This document shows, one piece after another, positions 7,806 through 15,436 of a stretch of 40,610 nucleotides of DNA (the stretch's first letter is position 1; the number at the start of each line of letters is the position of its first letter). Source of the stretch: a virus; the IMG/VR virus record IMGVR_UViG_3300008117_002553, positions 1 through 40,610 of that record; one strand, given 5' to 3'. The notes beneath the pieces were generated by a model, which was not told where the DNA came from, did not search any database, and saw only the letters and a list, made by a program, of their open reading frames with translations. Both the position numbers and the translations under genes were made by a program.

Positions 7806-8352
7806 CATAGACTTGGAAAGTCTGTGCACTTCAGACCTTAGCCCTAATGAGTATGCAATCTTGTATTGTATATATCAGGCTAAAAATCCAAAAGATCATT
7901 TATGTATTCCTGATACTGACTATTATCAAATAGCTAGTTCAGGATATTTGAGAGAAAACCCTCATTCAGAATCTAACTTTCCTTACTCTCTTACAGGAGA
8001 TGGGCTTGCACTCTTTGAAAGAACAGACAGTTTCTCTAGTTTTGCAGAAGAATATCGCAACTTATTTCCTAAAGGAGTAAAATCTGGTAATGGTACTCCA
8101 ATAAGGGGTGATAAACAAGGTGTAATAAAGAAGATGGAGTGGTTTCTTCGTATGTACCCCGAGTTTTCCAAAACTACTATTCTTAATGCTACTAAGGTTT
8201 ACATTGATCAGATGAGACAGAAAGGCTATGTCTATATGACACAAGCTGATTATCTCATACAAAAAGACAATGGTTCAAAGCTAGCTGCATTATGTGAAGA
8301 CTTTGACAATAAAACAGCACATATTGTAAAGTCAGGAGAACGTAGGATATGA
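7795..8352 (+). CDS. Hypothetical replication-associated protein upstream of the DnaB-like helicase
   Basis: The 185-residue protein has an N-terminal region suggestive of a winged helix (LSPNEYAILYCIYQA), a central conserved-looking block EYRNLFPKGVKSGNGTPIRG, and a C-terminal helical part (WFLRMYPEF, then ATKVYIDQMRQKGYVYMTQA). Its stop overlaps the start of the DnaB-like helicase gene by 4 bases (ATGA), so the two are coupled. That position and the fold impression would suit a helicase loader or origin-associated factor, but no loader motif (such as an AAA+ Walker A) is present, so this remains inference. Confidence 0.7.
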   Translation: MIINIDLESLCTSDLSPNEYAILYCIYQAKNPKDHLCIPDTDYYQIASSGYLRENPHSESNFPYSLTGDGLALFERTDSFSSFAEEYRNLFPKGVKSGNGTPIRGDKQGVIKKMEWFLRMYPEFSKTTILNATKVYIDQMRQKGYVYMTQADYLIQKDNGSKLAALCEDFDNKTAHIVKSGERRI

Positions 8353-9494
8353 GGATATACCAGAAGGTAAAGCAAGAAATTAAGAAGAACAAACAGCTGA
8401 GATTGGATGGAGGATACACCTGCATCCCTTTTGTTCTGTTGCCTAAACTGGGGCAAGTAGTACCAGGTATTGAGCAGGAAAAGTATTATCTTGTAACTGC
8501 TAACAGTAAAGTAGGTAAGACTAAGCTTGCTGACTTTTTGTTTGTTTACAATCCTTATGAGTTTGTAACAAACAAGCACAGTGATGTAAAGCTTAAGATA
8601 TTCTACTTCTCATTAGAGGTAAGCAAAGAAGAGAAGCTTAGCCAATTCTACAGCTATCTGCTGTATAAGAATCACAACATTGTAATATCTCCAGAGAAAC
8701 TTAAGTCACGCTTTGAGAACTATATTCTTGAAGATGATATAGAGAAAATCTTGGATACTTATGATGCTGAGATGGATAAGTTTGAGTCTATGGTAACTAT
8801 TATAGACAATGTGAAAAATCCCTTTGGTATTTACAAACACATGAGGGATTATGCATATAGTAATGGCGTACATTATGATAAAGATGGTAATGTCATTCCT
8901 GTAGAAGCATTGTTAAGTGATAACCCACAGACTAAAGAGAAGGCTAATCTTGCTATAGCTGACTATAAGGCTAATGATCCTAATGAATATGTGATTATTG
9001 TAGTAGACCACTTGAGTCTGTTGCATACTGAGAAAGGCCAGGATTTATGGACTACCATCTTTAACTTTAGTAGTAAGTATTGTCTTGCTATGCGTGACAG
9101 ATGGAGATATATTCCTGTAGTTATTCAGCAGCAAGCTGCAGATCAAGAGAAACAACAATTCACTTTCAGAGGTGATAGTATTATTGCAAAGCTTAGACCA
9201 AGTCCTGACGGTCTAGCCGATTGTAAACTTACACAGCGTGATGTAAATGTAATGTTTGGTTTGTTTGCTCCTCATAGGTACAAGATTGAGAACTATGAAG
9301 GGTATGATATAGACAAACTAGGAGACAATTACAGAGAGTTCAATGTAATGTTAAATCGTAATGGTTCAGGATTTATCAATATAGACTTATACTTTAATGG
9401 GGCTTCTAACTTCTTTAAAGAACTTCTTCCAGCTGAAAAAATGGAAGAAAAGCACTACAAATCAATCGCAGCAATCAACGCAACAGCTAAGTAG
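8349..9494 (+). CDS. DnaB-like replicative helicase (RecA-fold ATPase)
   Basis: This 381-residue RecA-fold ATPase matches the DnaB/Gp4 helicase C-terminal domain. Walker A is ANSKVGKTK (51-59), the next strand KIFYFSLEVSKEE (83-95) carries the glutamate seen in DnaB motif 1a, and Walker B is IIVVDHLSLL with D220. A later strand, IPVVIQQQAADQEK, is the glutamine-rich motif 3 region, and an FRGDSI segment follows. It has no room for a full DnaB N-terminal domain, as in several phage helicases. It should unwind DNA at the fork with the primase and polymerase encoded in the same operon. The start is the ATG overlapping the upstream stop. Confidence 0.85.
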   Translation: MRIYQKVKQEIKKNKQLRLDGGYTCIPFVLLPKLGQVVPGIEQEKYYLVTANSKVGKTKLADFLFVYNPYEFVTNKHSDVKLKIFYFSLEVSKEEKLSQFYSYLLYKNHNIVISPEKLKSRFENYILEDDIEKILDTYDAEMDKFESMVTIIDNVKNPFGIYKHMRDYAYSNGVHYDKDGNVIPVEALLSDNPQTKEKANLAIADYKANDPNEYVIIVVDHLSLLHTEKGQDLWTTIFNFSSKYCLAMRDRWRYIPVVIQQQAADQEKQQFTFRGDSIIAKLRPSPDGLADCKLTQRDVNVMFGLFAPHRYKIENYEGYDIDKLGDNYREFNVMLNRNGSGFINIDLYFNGASNFFKELLPAEKMEEKHYKSIAAINATAK

Positions 9495-9984
9495 CCTTAA
9501 TCCTGAATTTACAGAAGAAGAAGTTACTCAAATGCTTGCAGACTTACGTAGAGACTTAGATGCTTATAAAAACAGCATAATTAAGTTTAAAGAAGAAGTA
9601 GAAGACATTACTGAAAGTTTCAAGAATAACATTAGTACTACTATAGACATGGTAGATACTTTTGAACCTACAGCTCCTGTCTTTATTACTCGTAAGATGG
9701 ACAGTATTCTTGACTTTATTAATTCTTGCGATCCTTTGACTAAGGATAGAGTACTAGATGCATTGAAGAGTTCTTCTGCAGATAAAGCTTTATTCCTGAC
9801 TGCTGTAAAAGATGATGTAAAGACTTATGTAATTCTCATGAACATAACCAGTCTTCCTGAAGAAGAAGGATTAGCCTTGGCTTATTCTACTGATCTGGAC
9901 ACTCTGAGTTATTTTCTTGCAGAGCTGACTACTCTTAGCGAAGATGACGTAAAAAATGAATTTAAAGATGGCAAAGAAGAGTAA
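9397..9984 (+). CDS. Hypothetical coiled-coil-containing protein
   Basis: I do not recognise this protein. Its longest reading frame overlaps the end of the helicase gene by 98 bases, which is unusually long; the next in-frame ATG is at 9532, after the helicase stop, so the true start is uncertain. From about residue 36 the sequence is acidic and helical (LADLRRDLDAYKNSIIKFKE and on), compatible with a coiled coil, followed by a second helical part (MDSILDFINSCDPLTKDRVL). The C-terminus, DDVKNEFKDGKEE, overlaps the following gene by 29 bases. It probably acts with the replication proteins around it. Confidence 0.6.
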   Translation: MGLLTSLKNFFQLKKWKKSTTNQSQQSTQQLSSLNPEFTEEEVTQMLADLRRDLDAYKNSIIKFKEEVEDITESFKNNISTTIDMVDTFEPTAPVFITRKMDSILDFINSCDPLTKDRVLDALKSSSADKALFLTAVKDDVKTYVILMNITSLPEEEGLALAYSTDLDTLSYFLAELTTLSEDDVKNEFKDGKEE

Positions 9985-10264
9985 ACTTGAACTACTAGAC
10001 TGTGAACGAGTAAATGACCTGCTTATAGATGAATGTAACAGGATTAAAGAGTTACTTGTAAAGAAGAACACAGATTATAACAATTCCTTGTATGCTAAAG
10101 CTCCTTTATTTGAGATTGACCCAAGAGTAGGGTTGATGGCTAGAATAAATGATAAGCTTAACAGAATAAAGCAAGTAGGATTGACTGATGCTACTGAAGA
10201 CAGTCTAGATGATCTTATAGGTTACCTTATCCATTTAAAGATTACTAACAACCTAAATAAATAA
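9956..10264 (+). CDS. DUF1599-like protein (nucleotide-modification-associated type)
   Basis: This 102-residue all-helical protein has a pattern typical of DUF1599 and related nucleotide-modification-associated proteins: KKNTDYNNSL (37-45), RINDKLNRIKQ (63-73) and EDSLDDLIGYLIHLK (81-95). The family is found in phage genomes close to nucleotide metabolism genes, and its acidic Asp/Glu positions resemble the all-alpha NTP pyrophosphohydrolases. I infer a role on the nucleotide pool or on a modified base. The first ATG overlaps the upstream gene by 29 bases; ATG 9968 is a plausible alternative start. The family call is moderate. Confidence 0.6.
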   Translation: MNLKMAKKSKLELLDCERVNDLLIDECNRIKELLVKKNTDYNNSLYAKAPLFEIDPRVGLMARINDKLNRIKQVGLTDATEDSLDDLIGYLIHLKITNNLNK

Positions 10265-10266
10265 TC

Positions 10267-10536
10267 ATGATTACAATTAAAGACAAGTCACTGGGCAAGT
10301 ACAGTGTGGTAGAAGACTTTCAAGGCCTTAAGGTTCTTGATGAAACTGGTAAATCTCTGGTAAAAGTAGGTGCATTTGAAGAAGCTCTGAGGTATATTGC
10401 CTCTAGACTTATCCTAGACAATGATGCTACTTATACTTTATGCGAATATACTCGTAAGAAGAAAGAAGTGTATGATGCTATTGTAGCAGCTCAAGAGGCT
10501 GATCAACAGGTAATTCCTTTTGAAGAAGTACAATAA
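10267..10536 (+). CDS. Small hypothetical protein (89 aa)
   Basis: I do not recognise this protein. It is an 89-residue soluble ORF with strand-like N-terminal segments (KYSVVEDFQGLKVLDETGKS), then a helix (FEEALRYIASRLIL) and an acidic C-terminal helix (DAIVAAQEADQQVIPFEEV). It starts 2 bases after the DUF1599-like gene and ends 17 bases before recT, so it belongs to the same operon. The position directly ahead of a recT-type gene hints at a recombination accessory role, but no motif supports this. Confidence 0.65.
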   Translation: MITIKDKSLGKYSVVEDFQGLKVLDETGKSLVKVGAFEEALRYIASRLILDNDATYTLCEYTRKKKEVYDAIVAAQEADQQVIPFEEVQ

Positions 10537-10553
10537 TCTTAAAATGTGTATAG

Positions 10554-11936
10554 ATGTCTGACAAAATTGTAAAACACGAACAAGACACAGCTGTAATGCC
10601 CCGCAACGAGATGGAGCAATTACAGTTACTTATTGACTCTAAAGTCTTGCCTGCAAATGTCAAGACTATAGAACAGGCCTTTGCTATTGCTCAGTTCGGT
10701 AAGGACTTAGGCATGAAGCCTATGCAGGCTTTTCATCAAGTATATTCTATTCAAGGTCGTCTTGCTCTTAGTTCTAAAGGTCTGGGTGCTATGTTGTGGG
10801 CCAATGGCATCCAATATAAAACTTTACAGGACTTTGAGAAAGTTGACAAAGGAGACGGTAAGAGTGATTTTATTACTACGATTGAGTTTTATCGTGGTAA
10901 AGTCACAGATCGTGCTTCATTTTATTGGTCTGATGCAGTCCGTGCAGGATGGACTACAAAGGATAACTGGGTTAAAATGCCTGAATAGTTTGGGCATTTA
11001 AAATTGGGTGAATTGCTGGAAAGCTAAGTCAGAAATGATATGCCAATCAGCAGCCAAGCTACTGAAAGTCAATTAGTAAGTAGAAGGTTCAACGCATAGA
11101 CAGTGAGTAGACTAAACAATAATCTGTCCACGAGTGCCCAACATTGAATATATTCTATTATCTTTGCATTATGGATAATATCTTATGCATAGAAGAGGTT
11201 TGGAAACCAGTTGTAGGTTATGAAGGTTTATATGAAGTATCTAATTTAGGAAAAGTTAAATCTTTACCTAAAAAAGGTTTTAAAAAAGAGGTGATTAGAA
11301 AAACAGGCATGGATGTAAGGAATGGGTATGTAACAGTAATGCTACGTAAAAATAATATTCCTTATACAAAAAGAGTTCATTCTCTTGTAGTAGAAGCATT
11401 CTTAGGAATAAAAACTACTAAAAAATTAGTCGCTAATCATATAAACGGTATAAAAACAGATAATAGGTTAGAAAATTTAGAAGTAATTTCTCAAAAAGAA
11501 AATATCAAACATGCTTTTAAAGTAGGATTAGTTAAAGTACCTACTAAAGATGCACGATATAATTCTGTAATAAAGGAAAAAGATTTCCCTAAATTATTAG
11601 AGTTATTTAAGACTGATATGACTTCTAAAGATATAGCTAAATTATTTGGAGTAAATCCTACAACAATTAGTAGAATAAGAACAGGTAAGAGACGCTCTTA
11701 CTTATTCAATGGTGATATATGCTGAACTTATAGGAAACTATAAGAACTAAAGGATAAAAAACCTTTAGGGTAACAAATTGAAACATATGTTATACGCAAG
11801 ATGTCTTGCTCTAGGTGCTCAGCGTATTGCACCAGACAAGATCCTTGGTCTGTATACTGTAGAAGAAATGGTAGATGTAACCAATGCCCCTGGTGTATCT
11901 ATCAATGATGAAGGGGAAGTAACAATTAATCAGTAA
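10554..11936 (+). CDS. RecT-like single-strand annealing protein, split by a group I intron
   Basis: Exon 1 (10554-10982, 143 codons) and exon 2 (11781-11936, 51 codons plus stop) join in phase to give 194 residues. Seen: an N-terminal helix with IEQAFAIAQFGKDLGMKPMQ, then VYSIQGRLALSSKGLGAML, then WTTKDNWVKMP from exon 1 continuing as KHMLYARCLALGAQR and GLYTVEEMVD from exon 2. This is the order found in RecT-type proteins, whose NW..yPk.ML and GlyT.EEM segments straddle the junction. Such proteins anneal complementary single strands and work with an exonuclease; a RecE-like gene lies downstream. Without splicing the product would end after 144 residues at an intron-encoded TAG. The family call rests on motif order; other annealing-protein families are possible. 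Confidence 0.7.
11159..11167 (+). promoter_or_regulatory. Possible Bacteroidota-type -7 promoter box before the intron endonuclease
   Basis: TATCTTTGC matches the Bacteroidota -7 element TAnnTTTG exactly. Transcription would start about 5-7 bases downstream, at or next to ATG 11171, giving a leaderless or nearly leaderless message for the endonuclease. No good -33 TTTG element is visible at the usual distance, so the call is weak. Confidence 0.25.
11171..11725 (+). CDS. HNH homing endonuclease (NUMOD4-HNH type) inside the group I intron
   Basis: The 184-residue protein has a NUMOD4-like N-terminus (EEVWKPVVGYEGLYEVSNLG, 8-27), the HNH core VANHINGIKTDNRLENLEVI (87-106) followed by SQKENIKHA, and a C-terminal helix-turn-helix (TSKDIAKLFGVNPTTISRIR, 151-170) that probably recognises DNA. 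This architecture is standard for intron-borne homing endonucleases, which cut intron-less alleles to spread the intron. I chose ATG 11171 rather than an in-frame TTG at 11144 because the family sequence begins just after it. Its composition is more AT-rich than the surrounding exons, as expected for a mobile insert. Confidence 0.88.
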   Translation: MDNILCIEEVWKPVVGYEGLYEVSNLGKVKSLPKKGFKKEVIRKTGMDVRNGYVTVMLRKNNIPYTKRVHSLVVEAFLGIKTTKKLVANHINGIKTDNRLENLEVISQKENIKHAFKVGLVKVPTKDARYNSVIKEKDFPKLLELFKTDMTSKDIAKLFGVNPTTISRIRTGKRRSYLFNGDIC

Positions 11937-11942
11937 GCTATC

Positions 11943-12137
11943 ATGGCACAGAAAGAAGTATCAATGGGTGCATTTATTGCAGCCCGCAAAGAAGGAAAGA
12001 CTGTAAAAGAACTTTCAGATCAGTTTGGCATCTCAGCAGCTAGTTGCAAAAGCATTATCAAGCAATTAGATCTGCCTAAGCGTGCAACTAAACCTGGGTT
12101 CGTACTTGTGAACGACGTAAATCAAACTTCTATCTAA
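11943..12137 (+). CDS. Small helix-turn-helix protein
   Basis: The 64-residue protein contains a clear helix-turn-helix pattern: KEGKTVKELSDQFGISAASC followed by KSIIKQLDL, similar to the sigma-70 region 4 or resolvase-type HTH. It is short, has no other domain, and ends with a strand-like VLVNDVNQTSI tail. It begins 6 bases after the recT exon 2 stop and ends 2 bases before the SSB gene. It may be a small transcription regulator or a DNA-binding accessory of the recombination module; the sequence does not decide. Confidence 0.65.
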   Translation: MAQKEVSMGAFIAARKEGKTVKELSDQFGISAASCKSIIKQLDLPKRATKPGFVLVNDVNQTSI

Positions 12138-12139
12138 TT

Positions 12140-12685
12140 ATGGCATACGGTAGTAAAACAACCTCAGACGGCAAACAAATTTCAGCTGATGAGACACGTA
12201 CAAGTCCTCTAGTAGGCATTGTTAATGACTGCACCATTAAAGGTGTATTTGAATTGAATGAAGATAAGTCTGTGGCTAGTATCACTTTTGTGCAGCCTAA
12301 TGGTACAGAGATTACTCACAAAGAGTGGTCTAGTACTGACCCTGCAGGTATTGATGATACTAATCGTCGTGTAAAGCACATCTGCACTAAATTCATCGGA
12401 GAAGCAATGTACAATGCTATTCCTGAGGCTACTAGCTTTGAAGATTTCTTCAGTAAAGTAAATGAAGCTATTGCAGGAAAAACTGATGGTAAATACCGTG
12501 TATTGTTTCACTATAACAATAAAGGTTATGTGACTATACCAAGGTATCCTAACTTTATTGAGTCTATGACTACCAACCCTACCCGCATCACAGTCAGCAA
12601 GTATGTAGCTGATAGGCTTGTAAAGCCTACAGCTCCTAAGCCTGATCCAGAAATGGACATGTCTGCTGATGCACTTCCTTTCTAA
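12140..12685 (+). CDS. Single-stranded DNA-binding protein-like, with acidic tail
   Basis: This 181-residue protein has a beta-rich N-terminal part (GIVNDCTIKGVFELN, VASITFVQPNGTEITHKEW) followed by helical and strand segments, and ends in a Pro-rich linker leading to the acidic tail DPEMDMSADALPF. The tail ends in Pro-Phe, like the C-terminal tip of bacterial SSB (DDDIPF), which docks onto replication and recombination partners. Location between RecT and the primase supports an ssDNA-binding role. I do not see a textbook OB-fold signature, so this could be one of the divergent phage SSBs. It is followed by a strong hairpin before the primase gene. Confidence 0.6.
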   Translation: MAYGSKTTSDGKQISADETRTSPLVGIVNDCTIKGVFELNEDKSVASITFVQPNGTEITHKEWSSTDPAGIDDTNRRVKHICTKFIGEAMYNAIPEATSFEDFFSKVNEAIAGKTDGKYRVLFHYNNKGYVTIPRYPNFIESMTTNPTRITVSKYVADRLVKPTAPKPDPEMDMSADALPF

Positions 12686-12711
12686 GTGTCTTTGTGTTTC
12701 TATTATTAGTT

Positions 12712-12744
12712 AGATTAGGGGCGGGTAAAACCGCCCCTTAATCT
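12712..12744 (+). terminator. GC-rich hairpin between SSB-like and primase genes
   Basis: AGATTAGGGGCGG (12712-12724), loop GTAAAA, and CCGCCCCTTAATCT (12731-12744) form a stem of about 13 base pairs with a single T bulge, followed by only a short TTTA. It is the one strongly GC-rich spot in its neighbourhood. It may be a partial terminator or attenuator between two same-strand genes, or an RNA processing/stability element; the primase ATG begins 7 bases after it. Confidence 0.55.
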
Positions 12745-12751
12745 TTATACT

Positions 12752-13771
12752 ATGTACGGCAAACCAGTAAAAGAACTTACAATAGATGAGATTCTATCTA
12801 GAGTCTCAGAATGGGACTTATGGTCTTATTATATCCCTGGTGTACAGCTCAAGAAGAAATTCAAGAGTCCACTACGTAAGGATGAAGAGCCATCTGCTTC
12901 CTTGTTTGTAAACAGACAAAACTCTATACTTTTTAAAGACTTTGGTACAGGTCAAACAATGAATATCTGGTCTTTCCTGCAGGCTAGATACAATGTTACC
13001 TTTAGAGAAGTTTTGTTACTGGTTAACAATGACTTCAATCTAAAACTAGGTAGTAAAACCCTGAAGATAAAGCCTTCTATGGAACTCTTTGGAGTAGTTA
13101 CTAACCATGTAATAGAGCAAAAGGAACCTAGTACCATTAAAATAAAGAGTAGACCTTGGTCTTTAAAGGACAAAGAGTACTGGGGACAGTATGGACTTAC
13201 CGTATCATTCCTAGACTCTCATAATGTAAAACCTTTACAGAACTATTGGGTCAATGATTATTTAGTATACTGGCATTCAGACAGTAACCCTGCATACAGC
13301 TATGAGTTTGGACGAGGTAAGAGGAAAGTGTACAGTCCTTTTGCTAAAAAGTTCAAGTTCCTTACTAACGCAGGAGATAAGACAATCCAAGGCCTGGATT
13401 ATCTTCCTAAGACTGGAGAATGTTTAGTAATTACAAAGAGTTATAAAGACGTCCTTGTGTTACAAAGTCTTGGTTATCACTCAATTGCCCCACAAAGTGA
13501 GTCTATGACCATATCATCTGAGATGATAGATAATCTTAAAAGTAGGTTTAAGCACATATATCTGTTGTATGATAATGATGCTACAGGTAAAAAGTACAGT
13601 AAAAAACTTTGCGAGCAATATAGGCTTATGTCTATATTTGTTCCAGAGCCTATTAAAGATATATCAGACTATAGAAAAACATACGGTATAGTCAAAACAG
13701 TAGGTTTGCTAAAAGCCCTTCTAGATGAAGACAGAGAAAGAGAAGAAGTCACAAAAGGTAATTCGTTCTAG
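12752..13771 (+). CDS. DNA primase with TOPRIM domain
   Basis: This 339-residue DnaG-type phage primase makes RNA primers at the fork. An N-terminal part with SPLRKDEEPSASLFV (39-53), ILFKDFGTGQ (59-68) and IWSFLQARYNVTFREVL (72-88) matches the CHC2-type start of phage primases, although the zinc cysteines are absent. The TOPRIM domain shows LVITKSYKDVL (225-235) and YLLYDNDATGKKY (270-282). The DxD pair is intact (D274, D276), but the usual catalytic glutamate of the first TOPRIM motif (TEG in T7 gp4) is Lys229. It lies between SSB-like and resolvase-like genes. The start follows the 12712-12744 hairpin; its 3' end overlaps the next gene by 47 bases. Confidence 0.82.
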   Translation: MYGKPVKELTIDEILSRVSEWDLWSYYIPGVQLKKKFKSPLRKDEEPSASLFVNRQNSILFKDFGTGQTMNIWSFLQARYNVTFREVLLLVNNDFNLKLGSKTLKIKPSMELFGVVTNHVIEQKEPSTIKIKSRPWSLKDKEYWGQYGLTVSFLDSHNVKPLQNYWVNDYLVYWHSDSNPAYSYEFGRGKRKVYSPFAKKFKFLTNAGDKTIQGLDYLPKTGECLVITKSYKDVLVLQSLGYHSIAPQSESMTISSEMIDNLKSRFKHIYLLYDNDATGKKYSKKLCEQYRLMSIFVPEPIKDISDYRKTYGIVKTVGLLKALLDEDREREEVTKGNSF

Positions 13772-14165
13772 GCCTAAGCCTAAGTCTCCTAACTCAGGAG
13801 CAAAGGCAAGAAGAAAAGGACATACGTATGAGCGTAATATTGTCAAGTTCTTTAAGGATCTAGGATTTGAGCAAGCCAAAACTAGTAGACTAGGAAGCAG
13901 ATTGCTTGATGCTGCAAAGGTGGATATATGTGATATACCATTCAATGTACAATGCAAGGCAGTCGAAGCGCACATAGATTATTACAAATTGACTGAAGAA
14001 ATTACAGCTGAGGTCAATAAACTTGTGCCTAAGAGAGCAGAGTATCCTGTAATAATCTTTCACAAAAAGAACAAGAAGACTAACATAGTAATGACTATGG
14101 AAGAGTTTAAGAAGTTCTTTAACACAATGTGGAGTAACAAATTAATTTATGACCATTACGTTTAG
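13725..14165 (+). CDS. PD-(D/E)xK nuclease, Holliday junction resolvase-like
   Basis: The 146-residue protein has the layout of a small Hjc/RecB-type nuclease. After a basic N-terminus (KVIRSRPKPKSPNSGAKARR) come GHTYERNIVKFFKDLGF with Glu36, RLGSRLLDAAKVDICDIP with Asp67, and FNVQCKA with Gln76 and Lys78. The order Glu-Asp-QxK corresponds to the PD-(D/E)xK active site, with Gln replacing the usual acidic residue, as in some resolvases. It could resolve branched DNA made by RecE/RecT recombination or trim replication intermediates. It overlaps the primase 3' end by 47 bases; some later ATG could be the true start. Confidence 0.65.
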   Translation: MKTEKEKKSQKVIRSRPKPKSPNSGAKARRKGHTYERNIVKFFKDLGFEQAKTSRLGSRLLDAAKVDICDIPFNVQCKAVEAHIDYYKLTEEITAEVNKLVPKRAEYPVIIFHKKNKKTNIVMTMEEFKKFFNTMWSNKLIYDHYV

Positions 14166-14457
14166 TAGTCAGTACAAAAGAGAATGCTACGATGCATTCA
14201 GATATTCTCCATATATTAATAAAGTCATGGAGTCTCTGGATAGTGGTAATTCTCCTAATCTTAGGTCTTACATGGATGCATCTATTGATGATTTACAGAA
14301 TGAGATAAATCAGCCAATAGGTAATGGTGAGCATAGTATCCATAATAGCAGAGTACAACAACTTAGATTGATGTACTCTAGCTGGTATAAGTTATTTGAA
14401 TTATTGGAAAGTCAAGACACAACAGAATATGAACTACTTCCAAATACCAGCAATTAG
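14149..14457 (+). CDS. Hypothetical protein (102 aa)
   Basis: I do not recognise this protein. It is a helical 102-residue ORF with segments such as YDAFRYSPYINKVMESLD and QLRLMYSSWYKLFELLESQD, and no metal-binding or catalytic motif. It overlaps the upstream nuclease gene by 17 bases and the downstream RecE-like gene by 29, so it is translated within the recombination cluster and may be a partner of one of those enzymes; this is inference from position only. Confidence 0.6.
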   Translation: MTITFSSQYKRECYDAFRYSPYINKVMESLDSGNSPNLRSYMDASIDDLQNEINQPIGNGEHSIHNSRVQQLRLMYSSWYKLFELLESQDTTEYELLPNTSN

Positions 14458-15436
14458 TAATTCTTCACTCAGTACATTTAATTACGACCCTTCGTATTAT
14501 TACAAGGTACATGTAACCAAGGAGCTTGTAGATAGAAAAGAAAGCTCTTCTCTTACCTTTGGTTCATTGGTACATTGCCTTATACTAGAGCCTGAAGAAA
14601 TACCTAACAGGTATGTAGTATCCACGTTAAATCCAGAGGACAAACCTGCTGGTATGATGCTGGACTTTATTAATGCCCTTCTTCAATTTGATATTGTAGA
14701 TGATATTAGCATAGATGCAGCCTATGCAAAGTCAGGCTATAAGATCAGTAAAGAGAAGGTGCTTGAGTCATTTAATAAGTCTGCTAATCAACTCTACTAC
14801 AATGAGATGTTTAACAGCAAAGGCAAAAGCCTTGTTTTAAAGAATGAGTTTGATCTTGCTACACAATGTGCAAACATTGCTATGCATAATCCTCAATGGC
14901 CTGAAATCTTAGGTGAGTATACTTGGATTACACACAAAGAACTTGAGATACTGTGGGAAGAAAATGGCCTGCAGTTTAAGTCAAAGCTAGACCATCTTTA
15001 TATAAGAAGGACTGGTGATACTTTGTTTGTCAAGTACTTTGACTATAAGACAGACAGCCAAAAACCTGTATATAAATACATAGAAACATTTGAGTATTGG
15101 AAGACCTACAGACAGATGGCTTTTTATGAGAAAGCTATTAGGCAGTGGGTCAAACAAGAATATGTAGATATTCCTCATGTACACATTGTAATGTACCTTG
15201 TACCTATTGATGTGATAAGGTGTAAATCCCTTATCTATAACGTAGATAAAAGTTACATTGAGAAAGGTACTAAGGAAATAAACGAAGACCTCAATAACTT
15301 GTTATGGCATATAGAGACAGGTAAGTGGGAATATCCAAGAGCTACATATAAGCAATTGGAAAGTTCTTCTAGTCTGACTTTGTTTGACAAGGAATATTAT
15401 CTACATTTAGGACTCAATAAGCTGAACATAGCATGA
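14429..15436 (+). CDS. RecE/exonuclease VIII-like PD-(D/E)xK exonuclease
   Basis: This protein is about 335 residues from the chosen ATG 14429 (an ATG at 14396 would add 11 residues that do not look like family sequence). Seen: PAISNSSLSTFNYDPSYYYK (7-26), then LTFGSLVHCLILEPEEI (42-58), the FGs.vH.l.LePe block typical of RecE-like and Cas4-like nucleases; then LQFKSKLDHLYI with Asp188 and FDYKTDSQKP with Asp205-Tyr-Lys207, giving the PD-(D/E)xK active-site order. Such exonucleases resect double-stranded ends to produce single strands for a RecT annealer, and a RecT-like gene is upstream, so the pair probably forms the phage recombination system. Confidence 0.8.
   Translation: MNYFQIPAISNSSLSTFNYDPSYYYKVHVTKELVDRKESSSLTFGSLVHCLILEPEEIPNRYVVSTLNPEDKPAGMMLDFINALLQFDIVDDISIDAAYAKSGYKISKEKVLESFNKSANQLYYNEMFNSKGKSLVLKNEFDLATQCANIAMHNPQWPEILGEYTWITHKELEILWEENGLQFKSKLDHLYIRRTGDTLFVKYFDYKTDSQKPVYKYIETFEYWKTYRQMAFYEKAIRQWVKQEYVDIPHVHIVMYLVPIDVIRCKSLIYNVDKSYIEKGTKEINEDLNNLLWHIETGKWEYPRATYKQLESSSSLTLFDKEYYLHLGLNKLNIA

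Larger units (their letters stand above)
10983..11780 (+). ncRNA. Group I self-splicing intron in the recT-like gene
   Basis: The 798-base intron can be delimited by base pairing. P1: exon end AAATGCCT (10975-10982) pairs with guide GGGCATTT (10992-10999), giving the required U.G wobble at the splice site. P10: exon 2 begins AAAC (11781-11784), complementary to GTTT (10988-10991) beside the guide. The intron ends in G (11780). Core sequences include GCAGCCAAGC (11050-11059) and GTTCAACGCATAGACAG (11087-11103), with GACAG (11099-11103) pairing CTGTC (11124-11128) as P7. A late hairpin CTAAAGG/CCTTTAG (11747-11768) fits a P9-type element. Exon joining restores the RecT frame. An HNH endonuclease gene lies between P7 and the 3' end. 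Confidence 0.85.
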
